Part shown: positions 47,826 to 59,195 of the stretch, one piece after another | How positions within the stretch are numbered: the first letter of the stretch is position 1 | Layout: every line of letters begins with the position of its first letter | Assembly (NCBI RefSeq): GCF_036711975.1 | Contig: NC_091975.1 | Span: 9,426,501-9,490,500, forward strand | From: Onthophagus taurus | Taxonomy: Eukaryota > Arthropoda > Insecta > Coleoptera > Scarabaeidae | Reading direction: 5' to 3' | Length of the DNA stretch: 64,000 bases | The notes under the pieces: generated by a model | The model's input: only the letters and a program-made list of their open reading frames with translations | What the model was told of the DNA's origin: nothing | Database searches by the model: none | Position numbers and translations under genes: made by a program

Positions 47826-48620
47826 AGGTTCCATATGTGTTTTTATCTCGCTAAGTCGAATTTCACTAACTCGAATTTCTCTGTAACTCGAACTGAACTA
47901 CTCTGGAATTTCTTCAACTTTTACTTCTATAAGTCGAATTTACCAAAGAATAAAATATTCGAATTCGTTCTGCAAGTAATTTTAACAACAGAATAGCAAA
48001 CCACATAGACTCGGGCTCAATGTTCTTATTGTTTCAGAATCAGATGAGATAATCTTGAAAATGAAATACTTATTGCTATGCCTACTTTTGATGAAGCTTA
48101 TTCCTATCTTAGAAAGCTTGAAACCTTTGTATTATCAATAGAGAATGTTCTAGATAATATTCATAATTCTTTACATTTAAAAGAAGATTTTTTCGACAAA
48201 GAGCCACTTTAAGCCAAAAGAAAATTCCGGATTACTTTAAAAAACTTGATTAATTTTCTACTTACAATAGTATTAAGGTTTCTGTTTTAAATGTACGTAT
48301 TAGAAAAGTACATTTCTAATGCTACTAATTTTTCTCTAACTCGAATTCTCCATAACTCGAAGTTTTCCTCTGCTCCCTTAGTCATTCGAGTTAGGGGAAT
48401 TTCACTGTATAAGAAAACACCAAAATACCTAGGCGTTACATTTGATAGAACGCTCTCTAATATTGTTGATCACAAGTAGATCTTTATTAATTTTAATTTG
48501 GAAAAACTGCGTTCTCTGGTTGCAACTGTTACTGGTTATTGTTAGCGGAATAGGCAGAGTTATCCAGGTGTTAGGAAATAACTCTTAAAGTGTTTTATGA
48601 TCAAATTCAAAACTTCAGGT

Positions 48621-48780
48621 TTGTCATTAGCAACCTCATTATAATACGATATATAAAATCTCTTGTTGCCGTTTCGTCCAGATTTCTTCTCTTCACTTGT
48701 AATTCATCATCACATTCATTACTTACAGAACTGTCGCTGATATCATTTTCGATTATTAATTAAAATTAATAATTAATTAG
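48621..48780. other. Short AT-rich spacer, nothing recognised
   Basis: Sequence between the Jockey-like relic and the next tandem repeat. No open frame or repeat family is recognised. Confidence 0.3.
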
Positions 48781-49345
48781 TTTAAAATCCACTTCTTGGA
48801 ATATGAGTATGAAAATTTTCCAAAGTGTTAATAAAACTGTCTTCTTTCCAATGCACCAACCCATTTTGAAAAATAACATTTAGTTTTTGAGAAAACAATA
48901 TTTGAAGTTTTGATAAAATTTTCGATGTTGCAATTTTCATCGATAACTTTCAAAATTCGCTATAAAATTTATTTCTTGAAGGATCCTTGTGGAAATATCA
49001 CCAATTATTAATTAATATATCCTCTTTTTAATGCAACAAACCGTTTTGAAAAATCGCTTTTAGTTTTTGAGAAATAAATTTTTGAAATGATCGACACTTT
49101 TTTCGAATTTTGCAATTTTCGCCGATTAAGTTTTAAAAATTCGTATAAAATCCACTTCTTGGAATATGAGTATAAAAATTTTCCAAAGTGTTAATAAAAG
49201 TGTCTTCTTTCCAACGAACCAACCCATTTTGAAAAATAAATTTTAGTTTTTGAGAAAACAATATTTGAAGTTTTGATAAAATTTTCGATGTTGCAATTTT
49301 CATCGATAACTTTCAAAATTCGCTATAAAATTCATTTCTTGAATA
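48781..49345 (+). repeat. Small ~180-bp tandem repeat, three units
   Basis: Related phrases recur at about 48785, 48965, 49147 and 49325: tataaaatccacttcttgga or ctataaaatttatttcttga, with ttccaaagtgttaataaaa and agtttttgagaaaacaat within units. Units 1 and 3 are much more alike than either is to unit 2, suggesting an A-B dimer of about 360 bp. It is unrelated to the other satellites by eye. Confidence 0.75.
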
Positions 49346-49353
49346 TATATATA

Positions 49354-51033
49354 CAGGATGTCCCGCAACGATTGTACAATACTGCATCAGCGTATTCTCT
49401 GATCGAAAACAGACAAGTCTAATAAACATAGGTCCGAAAATGGACCAATTTCGAGATATTCAAAGTTTTAGTTTCATAAGCTGACCTATTGTAAACATCA
49501 TTAATTCTAACGATTTAGATGCAGTAATTATATGATTACCATGGTTATGATGGTTAAGATAAAGTTTAATAAATAATAAGATAACATTAAGTTAATTAAT
49601 ACAGTTCATTAATAATTTAACAAAACAAGTAACAAAGATTGTCGAAGAAAATCGTTCAACCAGCATAAAAACAACGAATATTTAACAAATTGGAAAAGAT
49701 TCATGTCATAATAAATGTTCAATATGCGCACCATTTACTTCTAAACACAAACGGATACGTTTTCTAAATGAACTTCTAATGCGTTCAAAGATACCAGGAA
49801 TTTGTTTTACTGTTTCAAATGCGTTACTAATTTTATTCTTCAAATCCTGCACATTTTGAACGTCTTCAGAATAAACAATTTGTTTTAAATGTCCCCAAAA
49901 CCAAAAATCTAACGGATTTAAATCTGGTGAACCAGGTGGCCCTCCTCGGCCAATCCACTTATTGCCAAATCTGTTATTTAAGTATGCTCGAGTAGCGCGT
50001 GCATAATCGTGCATAAAGTAGCAATCTTCTAGAATTTGTTGAGGTAATTCATCAAATGCCTCTGTAAGGTCATTTTGTAAAAAATGTATGTAGGCATCGG
50101 CTGTCAATCTCTTTGGAAGAAAAAATGGACCTAATAACTGATCAGCTATAACTCCAGTCCATACATTAACACTGAATCGCCACTGATGATGAGTTTCTAG
50201 TATTGCATGGGGATTTTCATCGCTCCAAACGTGCGCATTATGAATATTAAAAATTCCGCTTTGAGTAAATGTTGCTTCATCCGTAAATACAATGTTTATG
50301 GGAAAGTCGACGTTTACTACCTCTTCCTGTATGGCCCACCTACAAAAAATCTCTCTTTTTTCGCCATCATTTTCTGTTAGAGCTTGAACGGTGTTGTAAT
50401 GATAAGGATAAAGCAACTGCTCCCTTAAAATGCGGTGAACGGTTGTTTTGTTAATGTTTTCTTGTGCAGAAATTCTTCTAATGCTGGTTGAGGCATTTTC
50501 ATCGACTCTTCTAAAAACTGCTTCTTCTAATTCCACCGGCCTTGTGTAATGTCTCTCCGTGGAATGGCTGTGGGTTACGCTTCCCGTTTCTTTTAATCTG
50601 AGAAATAGTCTGCTAAAGGTGTGACTATTAGGCAATCGTCTGTTCGGGAACCTTTGCGCGTAATGACGAGCTGCTAACGACGCATTTCCATCAGCTAGTC
50701 CGTAACAATACACCATATCCGCCATCTCTTCCTTGGAGTAATTAATAGGCCATACTTAATAGTTTTATTAAATTAAATAGTAAAATAATAATTTCGTGAA
50801 GTATTATTATTTTTTTTTGATTAGACAACTTATCGTAATCATAGTAACGACTTAATTATTATAAAAACAAATTTAAATTCATGATGTTAACAATATCAAC
50901 TTATGAAACTAAATCTTTGTTGAATATCTCGAAAATGGTCCATTTTCGGACCTATGTTTATTAGGCTTTTTTTGTTTATTTTTGATCATAGAATACGCTG
51001 ATGCAGTTTTGTACAATCGTTGCGGGACACCTG
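49354..51033 (-). mobile_element. Tc1/mariner-superfamily transposon with long terminal inverted repeats
   Basis: Inverted repeats of about 135-145 bp: the left end begins caggatgtcccgcaacgatt and the right end, reverse-complemented, caggtgtcccgcaacgattg. Both continue through gcatcagcgtattct and ggtccgaaaatggacca. The dinucleotide TA lies outside both ends (49352-49353 and 51034-51035), the expected target duplication. The two arms differ by several substitutions and short indels. The only long frame inside is the transposase. Confidence 0.92.
49706..50725 (-). CDS. Tc1/mariner-type transposase, open frame with probable small deletions
   Basis: 339 codons without a stop. The N-terminal half has a helix-turn-helix region (about 1-120: SLAARHYAQRFPNR, KTTVHRILR). 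The catalytic DDE core follows: IVFTDEATFT with the first Asp (about 168), FMHDYARA with the second, and SPDLNPLDFWFWGHLK with the third. Only 32 residues separate the second and third Asp. Relatives I know read HDGAPPHYARA and GGPxxWPPRSPD at the two places, giving a spacing near 41, so this copy seems to have lost about nine residues in two in-frame deletions. That would remove part of the active-site loop and probably inactivates it, although the frame survives. Confidence 0.85.
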   Translation of the reverse strand: MADMVYCYGLADGNASLAARHYAQRFPNRRLPNSHTFSRLFLRLKETGSVTHSHSTERHYTRPVELEEAVFRRVDENASTSIRRISAQENINKTTVHRILREQLLYPYHYNTVQALTENDGEKREIFCRWAIQEEVVNVDFPINIVFTDEATFTQSGIFNIHNAHVWSDENPHAILETHHQWRFSVNVWTGVIADQLLGPFFLPKRLTADAYIHFLQNDLTEAFDELPQQILEDCYFMHDYARATRAYLNNRFGNKWIGRGGPPGSPDLNPLDFWFWGHLKQIVYSEDVQNVQDLKNKISNAFETVKQIPGIFERIRSSFRKRIRLCLEVNGAHIEHLL

Positions 51034-51045
51034 TATATGTATAGA

Positions 51046-52195
51046 GGGTGTTTCGGTGACTCGGGGAACAAATGTAACCACATGTACTAGAGTGAAAATG
51101 ATAACGATTCATGTAAAAAAAAATTAGTAAAACTCCTCAAATTGTAAAGATACAAGCCATCAAAGTCATGAAATTTTAACACATTTTTCTAAATATCTTA
51201 AACACTATTTATGGTAAAGCGTTGAAATTTGGTATAGTGTAAACTAATATCACGTAAAATCACTAGGCAATTTTTGAGTTGGATCGGTACGCGGGAACAA
51301 TGCTATACAGGCTGTTCCTAAAGTTTGTTTGATCAGAACTTTTTTATTCTATCAAAACCCTACATTTATTTTTGCAGTTTTTAATAGTAAATTTAGTTTA
51401 AAAATTTTTATCACTCTTAGCGAATATTGATAAAAACCACCGTTTTCGGATTAAATGCAAAAATAAATAAATAATCTGAATTGGCAATGACAAGTGAAAA
51501 TCGAACTGAGCTGTCATAACTAATATGTATGCAACATGTCCAAGTGTAGATTTAGCTAAATCACATTTTTAATTTGTTTTAGTTGGTTTAAGACAAGAAT
51601 GCAAAAACAATAAATTAACAATCAACAAAAAATAAACAAAAAAACGACAACACTAACAGGAATAATAAAAAAGGTACATAAAATTACAAGACAAGTAATA
51701 AAAAATACTAAAGGAAATGTTCAAAAACTTAGATTTCTTTTTTTTAGTGCTATTATTGAAATCGGAACCCAACATTTTTGCATTTAACACAAAAACGGTA
51801 ATTTTTATCAATATTATCTAAGAGTAATAAAAGTTTCTAAACTAAATTTACTATCAGAAACTGCAAAAATAAATGTAGGGTTATGATGGAATAAAAAAGT
51901 TCTGAGCAAACAAACTTTAGGAACACCTGTATAGTATTGTTCCCGCGGACCGATCCAACTCATAAATCGCCTAACGACTTTACATCACACTGATTTATAC
52001 TGTACAAAATTTCAGCCCTTTACTATAAATAGTGTTTAAGATATTTGGAAAAATGTGTTAAAATTTCTTAACTTTGATGGCCTGTATCTTTGAAATTTGA
52101 AGACTTTTACTAATTTTTTTTACATGAATCGTTATCATTTTCACTCTAGTATATGTGGTTAAATTTGTTCCCCGAGTCACCGAAACAGCCTGTAT
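51046..52195. mobile_element. ~1.15-kb palindromic element, possibly two nested MITEs
   Basis: Two arms of about 420 bp (about 51046-51465 and 51770-52195) are reverse complements with minor differences, joined by a ~300-bp unique centre. The outer tips read gggtgtttcggtgactcggg and its complement. Within each arm a second tip, tatacagg(c)tgttcctaaag, occurs at about 51312 and 51937, again as an inverted pair with TA outside. Either one long foldback element carries internal tip-like sequences, or a second MITE inserted at the exact centre of a first. No protein is encoded. Confidence 0.8.
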
Positions 52196-52369
52196 ATATA
52201 TAGTTGAATCTTTGTATTATATTTTATTAAATAATTTTTTTTACGTTGTTATAAGATTTTTTAATCTTCAAAAACCTGTTCTGCATTTTATCCTTGCATT
52301 GTAAGACGATTTTGATGAAAGAAAAAAAAAAGTTTAATTTCTTTTTATAATATTGGTATTCCAGTGGCA

Positions 52370-52441
52370 AGGTCGAGAGAGAGAACGGGTAACATTAAAA
52401 ACCAAAGTGGCTCCGAGCGGTCCGTTAGTTGGTTGGTAGAC
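52370..52441 (+). promoter_or_regulatory. Probable promoter and leader of the obst-B-like gene with a GAGA motif
   Basis: The run gtcgagagagagaacggg (about 52371-52388) resembles a GAGA-factor site and lies about 60 bp before the ATG at 52442. The region is richer in GC than the flanks. I see no TATA box. Confidence 0.4.
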
Positions 52442-53879
52442 ATGGCTGTTAAATTTAACTTTTTACTCCTCTTCTGCTTTGCAGGTAAGTTAAAAATTTC
52501 ACTTTTAAAAAATTTCCTTCCATTAATTGTAAAATAAAGTCCTTTCGGTTAAAAACTTGCGATTAATTTTTTTTACAATCGATCTAATCAAAGAAGTGAA
52601 AGTTAGCCACATCGTTTTTCTTTTTCTGATTCGTTTGATGCAATTCTTTGTCTCACCGTATTTCAAGACATAACTTAACACCTCGGATGTTAAAGACCTC
52701 GCCACGCCTCGTGGCATTGCAAATATCGCCTTGATATATCACATATTTAAGAAAAAATGGGAACAGAAAAATATCTTTTATCAAGGTAATGAAATAAAAT
52801 TAATTAATTAACAAAAAAAGTTTCTTATAAAGAAGATGATGAAGAAAGACCGCGTCTTTATTGGTTTTAGGTGAAAGTTGTGGAAAAGGTCACCTCTTAA
52901 TTAAATTAAATTTTTTTGTTGAAAAGGTTTTGTTGTTGGAGCAAACAGAAAAACCCCACCATCCCGCCAACCAATTAGAGATGAAGAAATTCTTCTTGAT
53001 CAGGAATGCCCCGAACCCGAAGGATTTTTCGCCGACACCGAACAATGTGATAAATACTACGATTGCAGAGATGGGGTTGCAACCCCTAAATTATGCGACG
53101 ATGGGCTAGTTTTTAACGATTTTAGTGCTGATTATGAGAAATGTGATTTACCCTTTAACATTGATTGTTCACATAGACCCAAAATGCGTAAAATCTTTCT
53201 CAAAATCTTATTATTATTATCATTAAGAAATTTTTTTTTAATTAGAACAACCACAACCAAGCCAACATTGCCCAAGAAAACACGGTTATTTCGCACACGA
53301 ACAAAAAAATGTTTGCGACAAATTTTATTATTGCGTCGATGGTAAATTTAATATGATAACGTGCCCTAATGGATTAGTTTATAATGAAAGAGCTGGAATT
53401 TGTTCTTGGCCCGATGAGGCTAAGAGGGAAGGATGTACATCTGAGGGTAAATTAAATTAAGTCTTTTAATTTAATAAATTTGTCCCAAAATAATTTTTAT
53501 TTTAGAGGTTTTCCAATTTGAATGCCAGAAAGTTAACGAAACCGTTGGATTAACACATCCAAGGTACGCAGATCCTGAAGATTGCCAATTTTTCTATGTT
53601 TGTATAAATGGAAATGTACCAAGAAGAAACGGTTGCAAATTAGGACAAGTTTTTGATGATGTTAAGAAGACGTGTAGTTGGCCCAGACTTGTTCCGGAAT
53701 GGTAAATTTAAAAAATTGACCTAAAATTATTTTTTATTTATTATGTATTAATTAACAGCAAAGATTGGTATAAAGGCCAATTCACCGATGAAGAATTAGC
53801 AGCTTTGGAGAACCCCCCCACTGCGAAACCACGACCAATTCGCAGGAAAGGCGTTAAAAGACCAGTACAAGAGGAATAA
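52442..53879 (+). CDS. obst-B: CPAP3 cuticle protein with three chitin-binding domains, obstructor-B-like
   Basis: Five exons: 52442-52484, 52927-53187, 53246-53446, 53506-53701 and 53759-53879 (822 nt, 273 residues; intron phases 1,1,1,2). A signal peptide (MAVKFNFLLLFCFA) is followed by three type-2 chitin-binding (peritrophin-A) domains with six cysteines each: CPEPEGFFADTEQCDKYYDC (about 37-93), CPRKHGYFAHEQ...CDKFYYC (about 108-160), and FECQKVNETVG...CQFFYVC (about 172-232). The tail has CKDWYKGQFTDEELAALENP and a basic end. The first-domain wording and the RRNGCKLGQVFDD stretch match obstructor-B as I remember it. Such proteins bind chitin and organise the cuticle matrix. Exon 2 uses the acceptor ending gaaaag (52926); the more obvious ttttag at 52870 gives the wrong frame. 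A poly-A signal AATAAA is at 53971-53976. Confidence 0.9.
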
Positions 53880-54388
53880 AATAACATTATTTTTAATTCT
53901 TTTAGTTTCCATATTGTGAAACTTATTTATAAAAAAAAACTTATTGTATTTTTTTTTGTAATAGTTTCAAAATAAATTTTTCCACACAAACGCTCGTTTT
54001 TTATTTATTTGATAATTTGTTATCACAACGAAAATTGCATAAGACAACGCTTTTAGGAACAACACTTTCACTATAGAGGTGAAAGTGTCTTGAGATATCA
54101 ATAACGTTAACTGTAAACTCACACAACGAGGAAAAGAAAAAAAAAGGACACGTATTTTAACAATAACAATGTTCCTTTGTCTGTTTTGCGAGGGTTGTTG
54201 CAAAATAACTGGTTAGCTAAAGGCTTTTGTCGGTGTTAATCGAGCCCAGAAGGAAAGAATGAGGCAATATCAATGAGTAGTGTGTGATCTAGATCGAGAA
54301 ACTCGAACCATTAACCTAGAAAATTCTCTAATAATGGAACAATGTATAACAATGACTTTTTATGAAACAAATTATGGGTTGGGAGAGA
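53880..54388. other. 3' flank of the obst-B-like gene
   Basis: 3' UTR with a poly-A signal at 53971-53976, then AT-rich unique DNA. A 78-codon minus-strand frame (53967-54203) shows no family features. Confidence 0.5.
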
Positions 54389-57300
54389 AATTAATTTAAA
54401 AAAATTTGTCTTAAAACTATCCAAATTTATCTAGAAATAGAAAATGTTGATTGATGTTTGTCAAAATAAATGAAAAAGATCTTCAAAAAATTATAGAATA
54501 TGAGAAAAATTAATAGGTGTGAATCAAATCGACGTAAAACATCCTTATGATACTGAAAAAAGATGAAAGAATTACAAAAAAATCATTTTGATGAACCCAG
54601 CAATAAAAAAAGTTAATTGGTCTATGTCAAAACGACCCAAATTGCTTAAAAACATTTTCAAATTACTCCATAAAAAAGAAAGAAGTCAAAAATATTAAAG
54701 AGGATGTTTTGCAGAAGTTTCAAAAATATTAGATTTTGAAAAAAATTGAATCAAAATCGATTTAGCACACTTAAGAGAGAAGAAAGAATTAAAAGAATTG
54801 ACTTTGATATTTTTAGAAAGTATTTTAAACGTATTAGGAACTTCCGGTTTGATACGTCAACGACAATTTTGACATATTTGTCTTCTTCATTAAAAAACCT
54901 TTAAAACGAGTCCAAAGATGACGCATTTATCTCAAAAAACAAAAAAGTTAGAATAAAAAACATTAAACCCGAAGTTAGCAACAATGAAGATGGCAATTTA
55001 ATTTTTAAATATCAATACCAACCTTAATTTTTGACTTTTTTTTTATTATATTTTTGTTTTTGTGACTAATATTAAGACATTTTATAAAAATTAAGAATAT
55101 GTCAAAATGATATTGACATTTCAAACCGGAAGTTGCTTATATCTCGGAATTAAACGTATCATGTTTGGACTCATTTTAAAGGATTTTTCACGACGATTAC
55201 AAATATGTCAAAATTGACGTTGACATTCTTAACCGGAAGTTGACCATAATTTCAGTAATATTGAAGATAAATATGTCATGTTTGTACTCATTTGAAAGGA
55301 TTTTTAATGAAGATTACAAATATGTCAAAAACTTAAAAAATTAATTTAAAAAAATTTGTCTTAAAACTATCCAAATTTATCGAGAAATAGAAAATTTTGA
55401 TTGATGTTTGTCAAAATAAATGAAAAAGATCTTCAAAAAATTATAGAATATGAGAAAAATTAATAGGTGTGAATCAAATCGACGTAAAATATCCTTATGA
55501 TACTGAAAAAAGATAAAAGAATTACAAAAAAATCATTTTGATGAATTTTAAAAGTGTTTCAAAAAACCCAGCAATAAAAAAAGTTAATTAGTCTATGTCA
55601 AAACGACCCAAATTGCTTAAAAACATTTTCAAATTACTCCATAAAGAAGAAAAAAATCAAAAATATGAAAGAGGATGTTTTGCAGAAGTTTCAAAAATTT
55701 TAGATTTTGAAAAAAATTGAATCAAAATCGATTTAGCACACTTAAAAGAGAAGAAAAAATTAAAAGAATTGAATTTTTAGAAAGTATTTTAAACTTATTA
55801 GGAAATAAAAAAAGCTTAGTCAAAATGGTACAAATACTTTGAAATAGTTTTAAATTAATTATTTGTGTTAAAAAATTAATAACTTAAGAAGTAATCAAGA
55901 TTAAGCGATAAAATTATCACTATGTTGTATATTTTTATAGAACTAAAACTAGAACTAAAACTAAAAACTTTAATTTAATTATTATATTCGTAATCTTCAT
56001 AAAATAACCTTTAAAATGAGTCCAAACTCTACATATTTAACTTTAATATTAATGGAAATCACTTCCGGTTTGATACGTCAACGACAATTTTGACATATTT
56101 GTCTTCTTCATTAAAAAACCTTTAAAACGAGTCCAAAGATGACGCATTTATCTCAAAAAACAAAAAAGTTAGAATAAAAAACATTAAACCCGAAGTTAGC
56201 AACAATGAAGATGGCAATTTAATTTTTAAATATCAATACCAACCTTAATTTTTGACTTTTTTTTTATTATATTTTTGTTTTTGTGACTAATATTAAGACA
56301 TTTTATAAAAATTAAGAATATGTCAAAATGATATTGACATTTCAAACCGGAAGTTGCTTATATCTCGGAATTAAACGTATCATGTTTGGACTCATTTTAA
56401 AGGATTTTTCACGACGATTACAAATATGTCAAAATTGACGTTGACATTCTTAACCGGAAGTTGACCATAATTTCAGTAATATTGAAGATAAATATGTCAT
56501 GTTTGTACTCATTTGAAAGGATTTTTAATGAAGATTACAAATATGTCAAAAACTCAAAAAATTAATTTAAAAAAAATTTGTCTTAAAACTATCCAAATTT
56601 ATCGAGAAATTGAAAATTTTGATTGATGTTTGTCAAAATAAATGAAAAAGATCTTCAAAAAATTATAGAATATGAGAAAAATTAATAGGTGTGAATCAAA
56701 TCGACGTAAAACATCCTTATGATACTGAAAAAAGATAAAAGAATTACAAAAAAATCATTTTGATGAATTTTAAAAGTGTTTCAAAAAACCCAGCAATAAA
56801 AAAAGTTAATTGGTCTATGTCAAAACGACCCAAATTTCTTAAAAACATTTTCAAATTACTCCATAAAGAAGAAAAAAATCAAAAATATGAAAGAGGATGT
56901 TTTGCAGAAGTTTCAAAAATTTTAGATTTTGAAAAAAATTGAATCAAAATCGATTTAGCACACTTAAAAGAGAAGAAAGAATTAAAAGAATTGAATTTTT
57001 AGAAAGTATTTTAAACTTATTAGGAAATAAAAAAAGCTTAGTCAAATAACTTTGAAATAGTTTTAAATTAATTATTTGTGTTAAAAAATTGATAACTTAA
57101 GAAGTAATCAAGATTAAGCGATAAAATTATCACTATGTTGTATATTTTTATAGAACTAAAACTAGAACGAGAACTAGAAACTTTAATTTTATTATTATAT
57201 TCGTAATCTTCATAAAATAACCTTTAAAACGAGTCCAAACTCTACATATTTAACTTTAATATTAATGGAAATCACTTCCGGTTTGATACGTCAACGACAA

Positions 57301-59195
57301 TTTTGACATATTTGTCTTCTTCATTAAAAAACCTTTAAAACGAGTCCAAAGATGACGCATTTATCTAAAAAAACAAAAAAGTTAGAATAAAAAAACATTA
57401 AACCCGAAGTTAGCAACAATGAAGATGGCAATTTAATTTTTAAATATCAATACCAACCTTAATTTTTGATTTTTTTTTATTGTATTTTTGTTTTTGTGAC
57501 TAATATTAAGACATTTTATAAAAATTAAGAATATGTCAAAATGATATTGACATTTCAAACCGGAAGTTGCTTATATCTCGGAATTAAACGTATCATGTTT
57601 GGACTCATTTTAAAGGATTTTTCACGACGATTACAAATATGTCAAAATTGACGTTGACATTCTTAACCGGAAGTTGACCATAATTTCAGTAATATTGAAG
57701 ATAAATATGTCATGTTTGTACTCATTTGAAAGGATTTTTAATGAAGATTACAAATATGTCAAAAACTTAAAAAATTAATTTAAAAAAAATTTGTCTTAAA
57801 ACTATCCAAATTTATCGAGAAATTGAAAATTTTGATTGATGTTTGTCAAAATAAATGAAAAAGATCTTCAAAAAATTATAGAATACGAGAAAAATTAATA
57901 GGTGTGAATCAAATCGACGTAAAACATCCTTATGATACTGAAAAAAGATGAAAGAATCACAAAAAAATCATTTTGATGAATTTTAAAAGTGTTTCAAAAA
58001 ACCCAGCAATAAAAAAAGTTGATTGGTCTATGTCAAAACGACCCAAATTGCTTAAAAACATTTTCAAATTACTCCATAAAGAAGAAAGAAATCAAAAATA
58101 TTAAAGAGGATGTTTTCCAGAAGTTTCAAAAATTTTAGATTTTGAAAAAAATTGAATCAAAATCGATTTAGCATACTTAAAAGAGAAGAAAGAATTAAAA
58201 GAATTGAATTTTTAGAAAGTATGTTAAACTTATTAGGAAATAAAAAAAGCTTAGTCAAAATGGTACAAATACTTTGAAATAGTTTTAAATTAATTATTTG
58301 TGTTAAAAAATTGATAACTTAAGAAGTAATTAATTAAGCGATAAAATTATCACTATGTTGTATATTTTTATAGAACTAAAACTAGAACGAGAACTAAAAA
58401 CTTTAATTTTATTATTATATTCGTAATCTTCATAAAATAACCTTTAAAATGAGTCCAAACTCTACATATTTAACTTTAATATTAATGGAAATCACTTCCG
58501 GTTTGATACGTCAACGACAATTTTGACATATTTGTCTTCTTCATTAAAAAACCTTTAAAACCAGTCCAAAGATGACGCATTTATCTCAAAAAACAAAAAA
58601 GTTAGAATAAAAAACATTAAACCCGAAGTTAGCAACAATGAAGATGGCAATTTAATTTTTAAATATCAATACCAACCTTAATTTTTGATTTTTTTTTATT
58701 ATATTTTTGTTTTTGTGACTAATATTAAGACATTCTATAAAAATTAAGAATATGTCAAAGTGATATTGACATTTCAAACCGGAAGTTGCTTATATCTCGG
58801 AATTAAACGTATCATGTTTGGACTCATTTTAAAGGATTTTTCACGACGATTACAAATATGTCAAAATTGACGTTGACATTCTTAACCGGAAGTTGACCAT
58901 AATTTCAGTAATATTGAAGATAAATATGTCATGTTTGTACTCATTTTAAAGGATTTTTAATGAAGATTACAAATATGTCAAAAACTTAAAAATTTTTAAT
59001 TTCAAATTTGTTTTTTGCACACTTAAAAGAGAAGAAAGGATTAAAAGAATTGACTTTGATATGTTTAGAAAGTATTTTAAAGTTATTAGGAAATAAAAAA
59101 AGCTTAGTCATAATGGTACAAATACTTTGAAATTAATTATTTGTGTTAAAAAAATTGATAACTTAAGAAGTAATCAAGATTAAGCGATAAAATTA
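54389..59195. repeat. ~1.22-kb tandem repeat, four units plus a partial one
   Basis: The phrase aggtgtgaatcaaatcgacg recurs at about 54515, 55463, 56683 and 57901, so the units measure 948, about 1219 and about 1218 bp. Unit 1 lacks about 270 bp present in the others. A partial fifth unit ends near 59195. Units are very alike. Each contains related sub-blocks of about 90-130 bp in both orientations, with gacatatttgtcttcttcat and acaaatatgtcaaaattgac as opposing versions. Each unit also carries three copies of the 9-mer accggaagt, one inverted. A 60-codon lysine-rich frame is open in only one unit (56760-56942). Confidence 0.92.

Larger units (their letters stand above)
45058..48410 (+). mobile_element. 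pogo/Tigger-like DNA transposon relic, split by a LINE
   Basis: Sequence rich in taactcgaat/taagtcgaat flanks the LINE on both sides (45058-45095 and 47838-47960), and the right end reads cgagttaggggaatttcact (about 48383-48405), like a pogo/Tigger terminus. At about 48195-48252 the plus strand encodes QKKIPDYFKKLD and a stop, the characteristic transposase C-terminus of this superfamily, after FDEAYSYLRKLETFVL. The left terminal repeat and the catalytic domain are missing. Confidence 0.65.
44941..48620 (+). mobile_element. Jockey-like LINE relic split by later insertions
   Basis: At about 44960-44995 the plus strand reads KYGYADDWVLAK, an RT catalytic motif. At 48411-48480, after two other elements, it reads KTPKYLGVTFDRTLS, the motif normally some 90 residues downstream of YADD in Jockey-type RTs, followed by LEKLRSLV. 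Both pieces are in the same strand and order. They are most simply one old element interrupted by the pogo-like and LINE sequences between them. Stops and shifts abound. The outer limits are not visible. Confidence 0.55.

Noticed and set aside
52861-53109. Open frame using the acceptor at 52870 for obst-B exon 2
   Set aside because: It is in a different frame from the chitin-binding domain. The acceptor at 52925-52926 fits both phase and protein.
56760-56942. 60-residue lysine-rich frame in the 1.22-kb repeat
   Set aside because: Open in one unit only and broken in the sister units, with no conserved motif. Treated as chance or an unidentifiable relic.
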